Positions 1-9,700 of a DNA stretch of 64,000 nt are shown piece by piece. Origin of the DNA: Siphonodentalium dalli. Taxonomy: Eukaryota > Mollusca > Scaphopoda > Gadilida > Siphonodentaliidae. The first letter of the stretch is position 1. Each line of letters begins with the position of its first letter. The notes under the pieces were generated by a model. The model was not told the origin of the DNA. It ran no database searches and saw nothing but the letters and a program-made list of their open reading frames with translations. A program made the translations under genes and the position numbers. The stretch lies in the NCBI GenBank assembly GCA_032622095.1, contig CP136066.1, positions 54,278,609 to 54,342,608 of the forward strand, written 5' to 3'.

Positions 1-96
1 ACACCACTGGCTAGTGCTAGTCAAAACATTCTAATTTCTGGGATGCCTCAAAGAAAATAACACCTTTGTTCTTATTAACAACAACAGTACTAAAAA

Positions 97-108
97 TATA
101 TATAAAAG
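97..108 (+). promoter_or_regulatory. TATA-box-like motif in leader
   Basis: TATATATAAAAG closely matches the RNA polymerase II TATA consensus (TATAWAAR). It lies 96 bases from the start of the leader. It is present in all 18 leaders, 3 bases nearer the edge in leaders 5, 12, 15 and 16, and also in the three 288-bp truncated leaders. Conservation may reflect only recent copying rather than selection, and an AT-rich stretch can match by chance. Promoter activity is inferred, not shown. Confidence 0.35.
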
Positions 109-442
109 TCAGGAATGGACAAGATAAACTGTCAAATCTACATGATGAGCTGATACATGGCATTAACAGCTTAAGATGCTAATGTGTTTTGTCACATTGA
201 TTAGGTATTGTTTTGACAAGTCAACAACCACTGACATCAAAGCTGGAGCATTATGTGTCATTAGATAGTCTATTGTTTGTCACAAAGTGAGAACTTTTCA
301 CATCATTAGCAAGTTTGAAGTGAGGGTTTAAATATTCTGCAGAAACTAAATTTTCAGCATAACATCAACTGTAGTGGGCAGGAAAGCAGCTAGGATTTAA
401 TATTATAACAACTTGGGTTTTTTTTCAACATTGGATTATTTT

Positions 443-465
443 AGGCATCCAAGCTTAAGGTAAGG
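443..465 (+). other. Splice-site-like pair flanking 15 bases in leader
   Basis: A T-rich tract ends in TTTTAG at 439-444, like a 3' splice site. The 15 bases 445-459 follow, then AAG/GTAAGG with GT at 460-461, like a strong 5' splice site. The 15-base segment contains a HindIII site. The arrangement is repeated in every full-length leader and lost from the three truncated leaders. In an AT-rich repeat this could be chance. No transcript evidence is available. Confidence 0.2.
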
Positions 466-586
466 TATATTAATTTTTTTATAATCTTATATTTGTGTTT
501 AAAATCAATCACAACACATTTTTTTTTTCGATTGTAAAATTTATGGATTTACATTTAATATCATTCATCCAAAAGTAACTTTTAAA

Positions 587-592
587 ATTAAA
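587..592 (+). other. ATTAAA, possible variant poly(A) signal
   Basis: ATTAAA is the commonest variant of the animal polyadenylation signal. It lies near the right end of each full leader, about 480 bases after the TATA-like string. No AATAAA was noticed in the leader. The motif is short and the region is AT-rich, so chance is a good explanation. Confidence 0.15.
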
Positions 593-771
593 CAAATGTC
601 CTAAAAAAAAGTTAATAGAAACATTCAGTTGAAATTGTTCTGACATTCAAATTGGTTGAGTTAAAAGTTGATATATATATATTGGTTCATCGATTTTAAA
701 GTTATTTTGACAGAGAAAAGCTTCCTAGTCAGTCCCACTATTTGGTCAGTTCTGGTGCAACATGAAACTAG

Positions 772-786
772 CACTAGTCAGTAGTG
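772..786. repeat. Core inverted repeat CACTA-GTCAG-TAGTG
   Basis: Five-base arms surround a GTCAG or GCCAG spacer, seven bases before the GACTGG hairpin. A third CACTA upstream (CCCACTATTTGG) can also pair with TAGTG in CTAGTGTGAC. Together these give each monomer a cluster of alternative stems in its right half. Confidence 0.7.
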
Positions 787-792
787 GTACTG

Positions 793-807
793 GACTGGGA
801 ACCAGTC
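793..807. repeat. Core inverted repeat GACTGG-GAA-CCAGTC
   Basis: Six-base arms flank a three-base spacer. It is present in nearly every monomer of the window, so more than 300 times. Copies reading GGGAACAAGTC or GACTTGGAACC break one arm. In RNA or single-stranded DNA it would form a short, tight hairpin. Confidence 0.8.
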
Positions 808-810
808 ATC

Positions 811-970
811 TTATGGTTGAGTTAAAAGTTGATGTATACATTGGTTTATCGATTTTCAAGATCTTTTGACATAGAAAAGCTTCCTAGTCAGTTCTACTAT
901 TTGGTCAGTTCTGGTGTTATATGAAAACTAGCACTAGTCAGTAGTGGTGTTGGACTGGGAACCAGTCATC
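811..970. repeat. Representative 160-bp satellite monomer
   Basis: The register used here starts right after ACCAGTCATC. The left ~75 bp is AT-rich (TTGAGT[T/C]AAAAGTTGATG, then TATCGATTTTCAAG with a ClaI site in many copies). A HindIII site AAGCTT follows, then a right half with repeated GTCAGT words, GCACTAG[T/C]CAGTAGTGG and ACTGGACTGGGAACCAGTC. The size is close to one nucleosome plus a short linker, which is common for satellites. Each monomer carries about four short inverted repeats. Confidence 0.95.
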
Positions 971-2097
971 TAATGGTAGAGTCAAAAGTTGATGTATATA
1001 TTGGTTAATCGATTTTCAAGTTATTTTGACAGAGAAAAGCTTCCTAGTCAGTCCCACTATTTGGTCAGTTCTAGTGTGACATGAAAACTAGCACTAGTCA
1101 GTAGTGGCACTGGACTGGGAACCAGTCATCTTATGGTTGAGTTAAAAGTTGATGTATACATTGGTTTATCGATTTTCAAGATCTTTTGACATAGAAAAGC
1201 TTCCTAGTCAGTTCTACTATTTGGTCAGTTCTGGTGTTATATGAAAACTAGCACTAGTCAGTAGTGGTGTTGGACTGGGAACCAGTCATCTAATGGTAGA
1301 GTCAAAAGTTGATGTATATATTGGTTAATCGATTTTCAAGTTATTTTGACAGAGAAAAGCTTCCTAGTCAGTCCCACTATTTGGTCAGTTCTAGTGTGAC
1401 ATGAAAACTAGCACTAGTCAGTAGTGGCACTGGACTGGGAACCAGTCATCCTATGGTTGAATCAAAAGTTGATGTAAATAATGGTTTATCTATTTTCAAG
1501 ATCTTTTGACAGAGAAAAGCTTCCTAGTCAGTCCCACTATTTGGTCAGTTCTAGTGTGACATGAAAACTAGCACTAGTCAGTAGTGGTACTGGACTGGGA
1601 ACCAGTCATCCTATGGTTGAGTTAAAAGTTGATGTATACATTGGTTTATCGATTTTCAAGATCTTTTGACAAAGAAAAGCTTCCAAGTCAGTTCCACTAT
1701 TTGGTCAGTTCTGGTGTGATATGAAAACTAGCACTAGCCAGTAGTGGTGTTGGACTGGGAACCAGTCATCTTATGGTTGAGTCAAAAGTTGATGTATATA
1801 TTGGTTTATCAATTTTCAAGATCTTTTGAAAGAGAAAAGCTTCCTAGTCAGTCCCACTATTTGGTCAGTTCTAGTGTGACATGAAAACTAGCACTAGCCA
1901 GTAGTGGTACTGGACTGGGAACCAGTCATCTTATGGTTGAGTTAAAAGTATGTCGTATATATTGGTTTATCAATTTTCAAGTTCTTTTGACAGAAAAGCT
2001 TCCCAGTCAGTCCCACTATTCGGTCAGTTCTGGTGACATAAAAACTAGCACTAGTCAGTAGTGGTACTGGACTGGGAACCAGTCATCCTATGGTTGA

Positions 2098-2147
2098 GTC
2101 AAAAGTTGATGTATACATTGGTTTATCGATTTTCAAGATCTTTTGAC
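2098..2147. repeat. Left-half inverted repeat GTCAAAAG...CTTTTGAC
   Basis: In monomers reading GAGTCAAAAG, the 8-base arm at 2098-2105 is exactly complementary to CTTTTGAC at 2140-2147, with a 34-base AT-rich loop. Monomers reading GAGTTAAAAG have one mismatch. It bounds the AT-rich half of the monomer. Confidence 0.6.
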
Positions 2148-4155
2148 AGAGAAAAGCTTCCTAGTCAGTTCCACTATTTGGTCAGTTCTGGTGTGATATG
2201 AAAACTAGCACTAGCCAGTAGTGGTGTTGGACTTGGAACCAGTCATCTTATGGTTCAGTCAAAAGTTGATGTATATATTGGTTTATCAATTTTCAAGATC
2301 TTTTGAAAGAGAAAAGCTTCCTAGTCAGTCCCACTATTTGGTCAGTTCTAGTGTGACATGAAAACTAGCACTAGTCAGTAGTGGTACTGGACTGGGAACC
2401 AGTCATCCTACGGTTGAGTTAAAAGTTGATGTATATATTGGTTTATCGATTTTCAAGTTATTTTGACAGAGAAAAGCTTCCTAGTCAGTCCCACTAATTG
2501 GTCAGTTCTAGTGTGACATGAAAACTAGCACTAGCCAGTAGTGGTACTGGAATGGGAACCAGTCATCTTATGGTTGAGTTAAAAGTATGTCGTATATATT
2601 GGTTTATCAATTTTCAAGTTCTTTTGACAGAAAAGCTTCCCAGTCAGTCCCACTATTCGGTCAGTTCTGGTGACATAAAAACTAGCACTAGTCAGTAGTG
2701 GTACTGGACTGGGAACCAGTCATCCTATGGTTGAGTCAAAAGTTGATGTATACATTGGTTTATCGATTTTCAAGATCTTTTGACAGAGAAAAGCTTCCTA
2801 GTCAGTTCCACTATTTGGTCAGTTCTGGTGTGATATGAAAACTAGCACTAGCCAGTAGTGGTATTGGACTGGGAACCAGTCATCTTATGGTTGAGTCAAA
2901 AGTTGATGTATATATTGGTTTATCTATTTTCAAGATCTTTTGACAGAGAAAAGCTTCCTAGTCAGTCCCACTATTTGGTCAGTTCTAGTGTGACATGAAA
3001 ACTAGCACTAGTCAGTAGTGGTACTGGACTGGGAACCAGTCATCCTATGGTTGAGTTAAAAGTTGATGTATACATTGGTTTATCGATTTTCAAGATCTTT
3101 TGACAGAGAAAAGCTTCCTAGTCAGTTCCACCATTTGGTCAGTTCTGGTGTGATATGAAAACTAGCACTAGCCAGTAGTGGTGTTGGACTGGGAACCAGT
3201 CATCTTATGGTTCAGTCAAAAGTTGATGTATATATTGGTTTATCAATTTTCAAGATCTTTTGAAAGAGAAAAGCTTCCTAGTCAGTCCCACTATTTGGTC
3301 AGTTCTAGTGTGACATGAAAACTAGCACTAGTCAGTAGTGGTACGGGACTGGGAACAAGTCATCTTATGGTTGAGTTAAAAGTTGATGTATACATTGGTT
3401 TATCGATTTTCAAGATCTTTTGACAGAGAAAAGCTTCCTAGTCAGTTCCACTATTTGGTCAGTTCTGGAGTGATATGAAAACTAGCACTAGCCAGTAGTG
3501 GTGTTGGACTGGGAACCAGTCATCTTATGGTTCAGTCAAAAGTTGATGTATATATTGGTTTATCAATTTTCAAGATCTTTTGAAAGAGAAAAGCTTCCTA
3601 GTCAGTCCCACTATTTGGTCAGTTCTGGTGTGATATGAAAACTAGCACTAGCCAGTAGTGGTATTGGACTGGGAACCAGTCATCTTATGGCTGAGTCAAA
3701 AGTTGATGTATATATTGGTTTATCTATTTTCAAGATCTTTTGACAAGAGAAAAGCTTCCTAGTCAGTCCCACTATTTGGTCAGTTCTAGTGTGACATGAA
3801 AACTAGCACTAGTCAGTAGTGGTACTGGACTGGGAACCAGTCATCTTATGGTTGAGTTAAAAGTTGATGTATAAATTGGTTTATCGATTTTCAAGATCTT
3901 TTGACATAGAAAAGCTTCCTAGTCAGTTCCACTATTTGGTCAGTTCTGGTGTGATATGAAAACTAGCACTAGCCAGTAGTGGTGTTGGACTGGGAACCAG
4001 TCATCTTATGGTTGAGTCAAAAGTTTATGTATCTATTTTCAAGATCTTTTGACAAAGAAAAGCTTCCTAGTCAGTTCCACTATTTGGTCAGTTCTGGTGT
4101 GATATGAAAACTAGCACTAGCCAGTAGTGGTGTTGGACTGGGAACCAGTCATCTT

Positions 4156-4374
4156 ATGGTTGAGTCAAAAGTTGATGTATATATATTGGTTTATCTACTT
4201 TCAAGATCTTTTGACAGAGAAAAGCTTCCTAGTCAGTCCCACTATTTGGTCAGTTCTAGTGTGACAAGAAAACTAGCACTAGTCAGTAGTGGTACTGGAC
4301 TGGGAACCAGTCATCCTACGGTTGAGTTAAAAGTTGATGTATATATTGGTTTATCGATTTTCAAGTTATTTTGA
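4156..4374 (+). other. Chance 72-codon open frame in satellite, not a gene
   Basis: An ATG-initiated frame runs through one and a half monomers. It is open only because this copy has GACAAG where others have GACATG, and because a 162-bp monomer shifts the frame. The product would be a translation of satellite DNA with the same words twice (VSS...KLALVSSGTGLGTSH-like). No such frame is kept in other units. Confidence 0.9.
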
Positions 4375-6059
4375 CAGAGAAAAGCTTCCTAGTCAGTCCC
4401 ACTAATTGGTCAGTTCTAGTGTGACATGAAAACTAGCACTAGTCAGTAGTGGTACTGGACTGGGAACCAGTCATCTTATGGTTGAGTTAAAAGTATGTCG
4501 TATATATTGGTTAAACAATTTTCAAGTTCTTTTGACAGAAAAGCTTCCCAGTCAGTCCCACTATTCGGTCAGTTCTGGTGACATAAAAACTAGCACTAGT
4601 CAGTAGTGGTACTGGACTGGGAACCAGTCATCCTATGGTTGAGTCAAAAGTTGATGTATACATTGGTTTATCGATTTTCAAGATCTTTTGACAGAGAAAA
4701 GCTTCCAAGTCAGTTCCACTATTTGGTCAGTTCTGGTGTGATATGAAAACTAGCACTAGCCAGTAGTGGTGTTGGACTGGGAACCAGTCATCTTATGGTT
4801 GAGTCAAAAGTTGATGTATATATTGGTTTATCAATTTTCAAGTTATTTTGACAGAGAAAAGCTTCCTAGTCAGTCCCACTAATTGGTCAGTTCTAGTGTG
4901 ACATGAAAACTAGCACTAGCCAGTAGTGGTACTGGACTGGGAACCAGTCATCTTATGGTTGAGTTAAAAGTATGTCGTATATATTGGTTTATCAATTTTC
5001 AAGTTCTTTTGACAGAAAAGCTTCCCAGTCAGTCCCACTATTCGGTCAGTTCTGGTGACATAAAAACTAGCACTAGTCAGTAGTGGTACTGGACTGGGAA
5101 CCAGTCATCCTATGGTTGAGTCAAAAGTTGATGTATACATTGGTTTATCGATTTTCAAGATCTTTTGACAGAGAAAAGCTTCCTAGTCAGTTCCACTATT
5201 TGGTCAGTTCTGGTGTGATATGAAAACTAGCACTAGCCAGTAGTGGTATTGGACTGGGAACCAGTCATCTTATGGTTGAGTCAAAAGTTGATGTATATAT
5301 TGGTTTATCTATTTTCAAGATCTTTTGACAGAGAAAAGCTTCCTAGTCAGTCCCACTATTTGGTCAGTTCTAGTGTGACATGAAAACTAGCACTAGTCAG
5401 TAGTGGTACTGGACTGGGAACCAGTCATCCTATGGTTGAGTCAAAAGTTGATGTATACATTGGTTTATCGATTTTCAAGATCTTTTGACATAGAAAAGCT
5501 TCCTAGTCAGTTCCACTATTTGGTCAGTTCTGGTGTGATATGAAAACTAGCACTAGCCAGTAGTGGTGTTGGACTGGGAACCAGTCATCTTATGGTTGAG
5601 TCAAAAGTTTATGTATCTATTTTCAAGATCTTTTGACAAAGAAAAGCTTCCAAGTCAGTTCCACTATTTGGTCAGTTCTGGTGTGATATGAAAACTAGCA
5701 CTAGCCAGTAGTGGTGTTGGACTGGGAACCAGTCATCTTATGGTTGAGTCAAAAGTTGATGTATATATATTGGTTTATCTACTTTCAAGATCTTTTGACA
5801 GAGAAAAGCTTCCTAGTCAGTCCCACTATTTGGTCAGTTCTGGTGTGAAATGAAAACTAGCACTAGTCAGTAGTGGTACTGGACTGGGAACCAGTCATCC
5901 TATGGTTGAGTCAAAAGTTGATGTATATATTGGTTTATCGATTTTCAAGTTCTTATGACAGAGAAACTCTTCCTAGTCAGTCCCACTATTTGGTCAGATC
6001 TGGTGTAAAATGAAAACTAGCACTAGTCAGTATTGGTACTGGACTGGGAACCAGTCATC

Positions 6060-6133
6060 TTATAGTTTAGTTATCAGTCGACGTTTATATATGTTTGCCA
6101 TTTTTTAAAGTTCTTTCAATAGAAAATATTATA
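6060..6133. repeat. Tail: diverged half-monomer ending each unit
   Basis: After the last full monomer the sequence TTATAGTTTAGTTATCAGTC aligns with the left half of a monomer (TTATGGTTGAGTTAAAAGTT) but is much more diverged. It contains GTCGAC (SalI), seen only in tails. It stops near the point where the HindIII site would be, and the next leader begins. The same 74 bp end all 17 complete units. The SalI site is lost in unit 17 (GTCGAA). The T/A run is CCATTTTTTAAAG in units 1, 2, 14 and 15, and CCATTTTTTTAAG in the others. Confidence 0.9.
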
Positions 6134-6781
6134 ACACCACTGGCTAGTGCTAGTCAAAACATTCTAATTTCTGGGATGCCTCAAAGAAAATAACACCTTT
6201 GTTCTTATTAACAACAACAGTACTAAAAATATATATAAAAGTCAGGAATGGACAAGATAAACTGTCAAATCTACATGATGAGCTGATACATGGCATTAAC
6301 AGCTTAAGATGCTAATGTGTTTTGTCACATTGATTAGGTATTGTTTTGACAAGTCAACAACCACTGACATCAAAGCTGGAGCATTATGTGTCATTAGATA
6401 GTCTATTGTTTGTCACAAAGTGAGAACTTTTCACATCATTAGCAAGTTTGAAGTGAGGGTTTAAATATTCTGCAGAAACTAAATTTTCAGCATAACATCA
6501 ACTGTAGTGGGCAGGAAAGCAGCTAGGATTTAATATTATAACAACTTGGGTTTTTTTTCAACATTGGATTATTTTAGGCATCCAAGCTTAAGGTAAGGTA
6601 TATTAATTTTTTTATAATCTTAGATTTGTGTTTAAAATCATTCACAACACATTTTTTTTTTCGATTGTAAAATTTATGGATTTACATTTAATATCATTCA
6701 TCCAAAAGTAACTTTTAAAATTAAACAAATGTCCTAAAAAAAATTAATAGAAACATTCAGTTGAAATTGTTCTGACATTCA
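6134..6781. repeat. Leader 2 (648 bp)
   Basis: Full-length leader. It differs from leader 1 by CTTAGATTTG, ATCATTCACAAC and loss of the G after the A8 tract near 6740. The last two changes are shared with leader 3 only, showing that units 2 and 3 are closely related copies. TATA-like string at 6230. Confidence 0.93.
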
Positions 6782-9700
6782 AATTGGTTGAGTTAAAAGT
6801 TGATATATATATATTGGTTCATCGATTTTAAAGTTATTTTGACAGAGAAAAGCTTCCTAGTCAGTCCCACTATTTGGTCAGTTCTGGTGCAACATGAAAC
6901 TAGCACTAGTCAGTAGTGGTACTGGACTGGGAACCAGTCATCTTATGGTTGAGTTAAAAGTTGATGTATACATTGGTTTATCGATTTTCAAGATCTTTTG
7001 ACATAGAAAAGCTTCCTAGTCAGTTCCACTATTTGGTCAGTTCTGGTGTGATATGAAAACTAGCACTAGTCAGTAGTGGTGTTGGACTGGGAACCAGTCA
7101 TCTAATGGTAGAGTCAAAAGTTGATGTATATATTGGTTAATCGATTTTCAAGTTATTTTGACAGAGAAAAGCTTCCTAGTCAGTCCCACTATTTGGTCAG
7201 TTCTAGTGTGACATGAAAACTAGCACTAGTCAGTAGTGGCACTGGACTGGGAACCAGTCATCCTATGGTTGAATCAAAAGTTGATGTAAATAATGGTTTA
7301 TCTATTTTCAAGATCTTTTGACAGAGAAAAGCTTCCTAGTCAGTCCCACTATTTGGTCAGTTCTAGTGTGACATGAAAACTAGCACTAGTCAGTAGTGGT
7401 ACTGGACTGGGAACCAGTCATCCTATGGTTGAGTTAAAAGTTGATGTATACATTGGTTTATCGATTTTCAAGATCTTTTGACAAAGAAAAGCTTCCAAGT
7501 CAGTTCCACTATTTGGTCAGTTCTGGTGTGATATGAAAACTAGCACTAGCCAGTAGTGGTGTTGGGCTGGGAACCAGTCATCTCATGGTTGAGTCAAAAG
7601 TTGATGTATATATTGGTTTATCAATTTTCAAGTTATTTTGACAGAGAAAAGCTTCCTAGTCAGTCCCACTAATTGGTCAGTTCTAGTGTGACATGAAAAC
7701 TAGCACTAGCCAGTAGTGGTACTGGACTGGGAACCAGTCATCTTATGGTTGAGTTAAAAGTATGTTGTATATATTGGTTTATCAATTTTCAAGTTCTTTT
7801 GACAGAAAAGCTTCCCAGTCAGTCCCACTATTCGGTCAGTTCTGGTGACATAAAAACTAGCACTAGTCAGTAGTGGTACTGGACTGGGAACCAGTCATCC
7901 TATGGTTGAGTCAAAAGTTGATGTATACATTGGTTTATCGATTTTCAAGATCTTTTGACAGAGAAAAGCTTCCTAGTCAGTTCCACTATTTGGTCAGTTC
8001 TGGTGTGATATGAAAACTAGCACTAGCCAGTAGTGGTGTTGGACTGGGAACCAGTCATCTTATGGTTCAGTCAAAAGTTGATGTATATATTGGTTTATCA
8101 ATTTTCAAGATCTTTTGAAAGAGAAAAGCTTCCTAGTCAGTCCCACTATTTGGTCAGTTCTAGTGTGACATGAAAACTAGCACTAGTCAGTAGTGGTACG
8201 GGACTGGGAACAAGTCATCCTATGGTTGAGTCAAAAGTTGATGTATACATTGGTTTATCGATTTTCAAGATCTTTTGACAGAGAAAAGCTTCCTAGTCAG
8301 TTCCACTATTTGGTCAGTTCTGGTGTGATATGAAAACTAGCACTAGCCAGTAGTGGTGTTGGACTGGGAACCAGTCATCTTATGGTTCAGTTAAAAGTTG
8401 ATGTATACATTGGTTTATCGATTTTCAAGATCTTTTGACAGGGAAAAGCTTCCTAGTCAGTTCCACTATTTGGTCAGTTCTGGTGTGATATGAAAACTAG
8501 CACTAGCCAGTAGTGGTGTTGGACTGGGAACCAGTCATCTTATGGTTCAGTCAAAAGTTGATGTATATATTGGTTTATCAATTTTCAAGATCTTTTGAAA
8601 GAGAAAAGCTTCCTAGTCAGTCCCACTATTTGGTCAGTTCTAGTGTGACATGAAAACTAGCACTAGTCAGTAGTGGTACTGGACTGGGAACCAGTCATCC
8701 TACGGTTGAGTTAAAAGTTGATGTATATATTGGTTTATCGATTTTCAAGTTATTTTGACAGAGAAAAGCTTCCTAGTCAGTCCCACTAATTGGTCAGTTC
8801 TAGTGTGACATGAAAACTAGCACTAGCCAGTAGTGGTACTGGAATGGGAACCAGTCATCTTATGGTTGAGTTAAAAGTATGTCGTATATATTGGTTTATC
8901 AATTTTCAAGTTCTTTTGACAGAAAAGCTTCCCAGTCAGTCCCACTATTCGGTCAGTTCTGGTGACATAAAAACTAGCACTAGTCAGTAGTGGTACTGGA
9001 CTGGGAACCAGTCATCCTATGGTTGAGTCAAAAGTTGATGTATACATTGGTTTATCGATTTTCAAGATCTTTTGACAGAGAAAAGCTTCCAAGTCAGTTC
9101 CACTATTTGGTCAGTTCTGGTGTGATATGAAAACTAGCACTAGCCAGTAGTGGTGTTGGACTGGGAACCAGTCATCTTATGGTTGAGTCAAAAGTTGATG
9201 TATATATTGGTTTATCAATTTTCAAGTTATTTTGACAGAGAAAAGCTTCCTAGTCAGTCCCACTAATTGGTCAGTTCTAGTGTGACATGAAAACTAGCAC
9301 TAGCCAGTAGTGGTACTGGACTGGGAACCAGTCATCTTATGGTTGAGTTAAAAGTATGTCGTATATATTGGTTTATCAATTTTCAAGTTCTTTTGACAGA
9401 AAAGCTTCCCAGTCAGTCCCACTATTCGGTCAGTTCTGGTGACATAAAAACTAGCACTAGTCAGTAGTGGTACTGGACTGGGAACCAGTCATCCTATGGT
9501 TGAGTCAAAAGTTGATGTATACATTGGTTTATCGATTTTCAAGATCTTTTGACAGAGAAAAGCTTCCAAGTCAGTTCCACTATTTGGTCAGTTCTGGTGT
9601 GATATGAAAACTAGCACTAGCCAGTAGTGGTGTTGGACTGGGAACCAGTCATCTTATGGTTGAGTCAAAAGTTGATGTATATATTGGTTTATCAATTTTC

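Larger units (their letters stand above)
1..649. repeat. Leader 1 (full length, 649 bp)
   Basis: This is non-satellite sequence separating monomer blocks. It opens ACACCACTGGCTAGTGCTAG, an inverted fragment of the monomer core. It then holds a TATA-like string (97-108), a TTGAC-AA-GTCAA inverted repeat near 215, a T-tract with AG/GT splice-like sites (443-461), a T9 tract near 520 and an ATTAAA at 587-592, before merging into the first monomer. No open frame of note is present. Copy-specific base: it reads CTTATATTTG near 486 where later leaders read CTTAGATTTG. The exact right edge is a judgement, because the last bases grade into monomer-like sequence. Confidence 0.93.
650..6133. repeat. 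Monomer array 1: 34 monomers plus tail 6060-6133
   Basis: Thirty-four monomers can be counted. They start at 650, 811, 971, 1131, 1291, 1451, 1611, 1771, 1931, 2088, 2248, 2408, 2568, 2725 and so on to 5900. Most are 160 bp. The 157-bp type starts at 1931, 2568, 4476 and 4953. The 148-bp type starts at 4006 and 5590, and 162-bp copies start at 4154 and 5738. Monomers at 811-1130 are duplicated at 1131-1450. The last full monomer has lost HindIII (GAAACTCTTCC) and carries CTTATGAC and GTGTAAAATG, a signature shared only with unit 2. Period 160 is not a multiple of three, so any open frame is broken by the repeat itself. Confidence 0.95.

Noticed and set aside
396-412. TAATATTA origin-like nonanucleotide of circular ssDNA viruses
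   Set aside because: The sequence is TAATATTATA without the required stem-loop or the terminal C, and no replication gene is present.
1-649. Leader as ribosomal DNA spacer
   Set aside because: No rRNA sequence occurs in 64 kb, and leaders are joined directly to satellite on both sides.
750-830. Hammerhead ribozyme, known from some animal satellites of similar size
   Set aside because: The conserved CTGATGA and CGAAAC core pair was not found in the monomer on either strand. The leader's ATGATGAGCTGATAC lacks the rest of the core.
2000-2060. CENP-B box or tRNA-type internal promoter in the monomer
   Set aside because: Nothing matching the CENP-B box or the A/B boxes was found. TATTCGG in the 157-bp type is too short to count.
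4156-4374. 72-codon ATG open frame
   Set aside because: It is a translation of satellite monomers opened by one copy-specific base. It is not kept in other units and has no domain.
650-6059. CRISPR array
   Set aside because: Repeats are contiguous ~160-bp monomers with no unique spacers, and there are no cas genes.
1-6133. Unit as a DNA transposon or Helitron-like element with internal tandem repeats
   Set aside because: Leader start and tail end are not inverted repeats of each other. No target duplication can be seen in tandem copies, and no clear CTRR-plus-hairpin end could be fixed. It remains possible as an origin and is left as a search in the findings.
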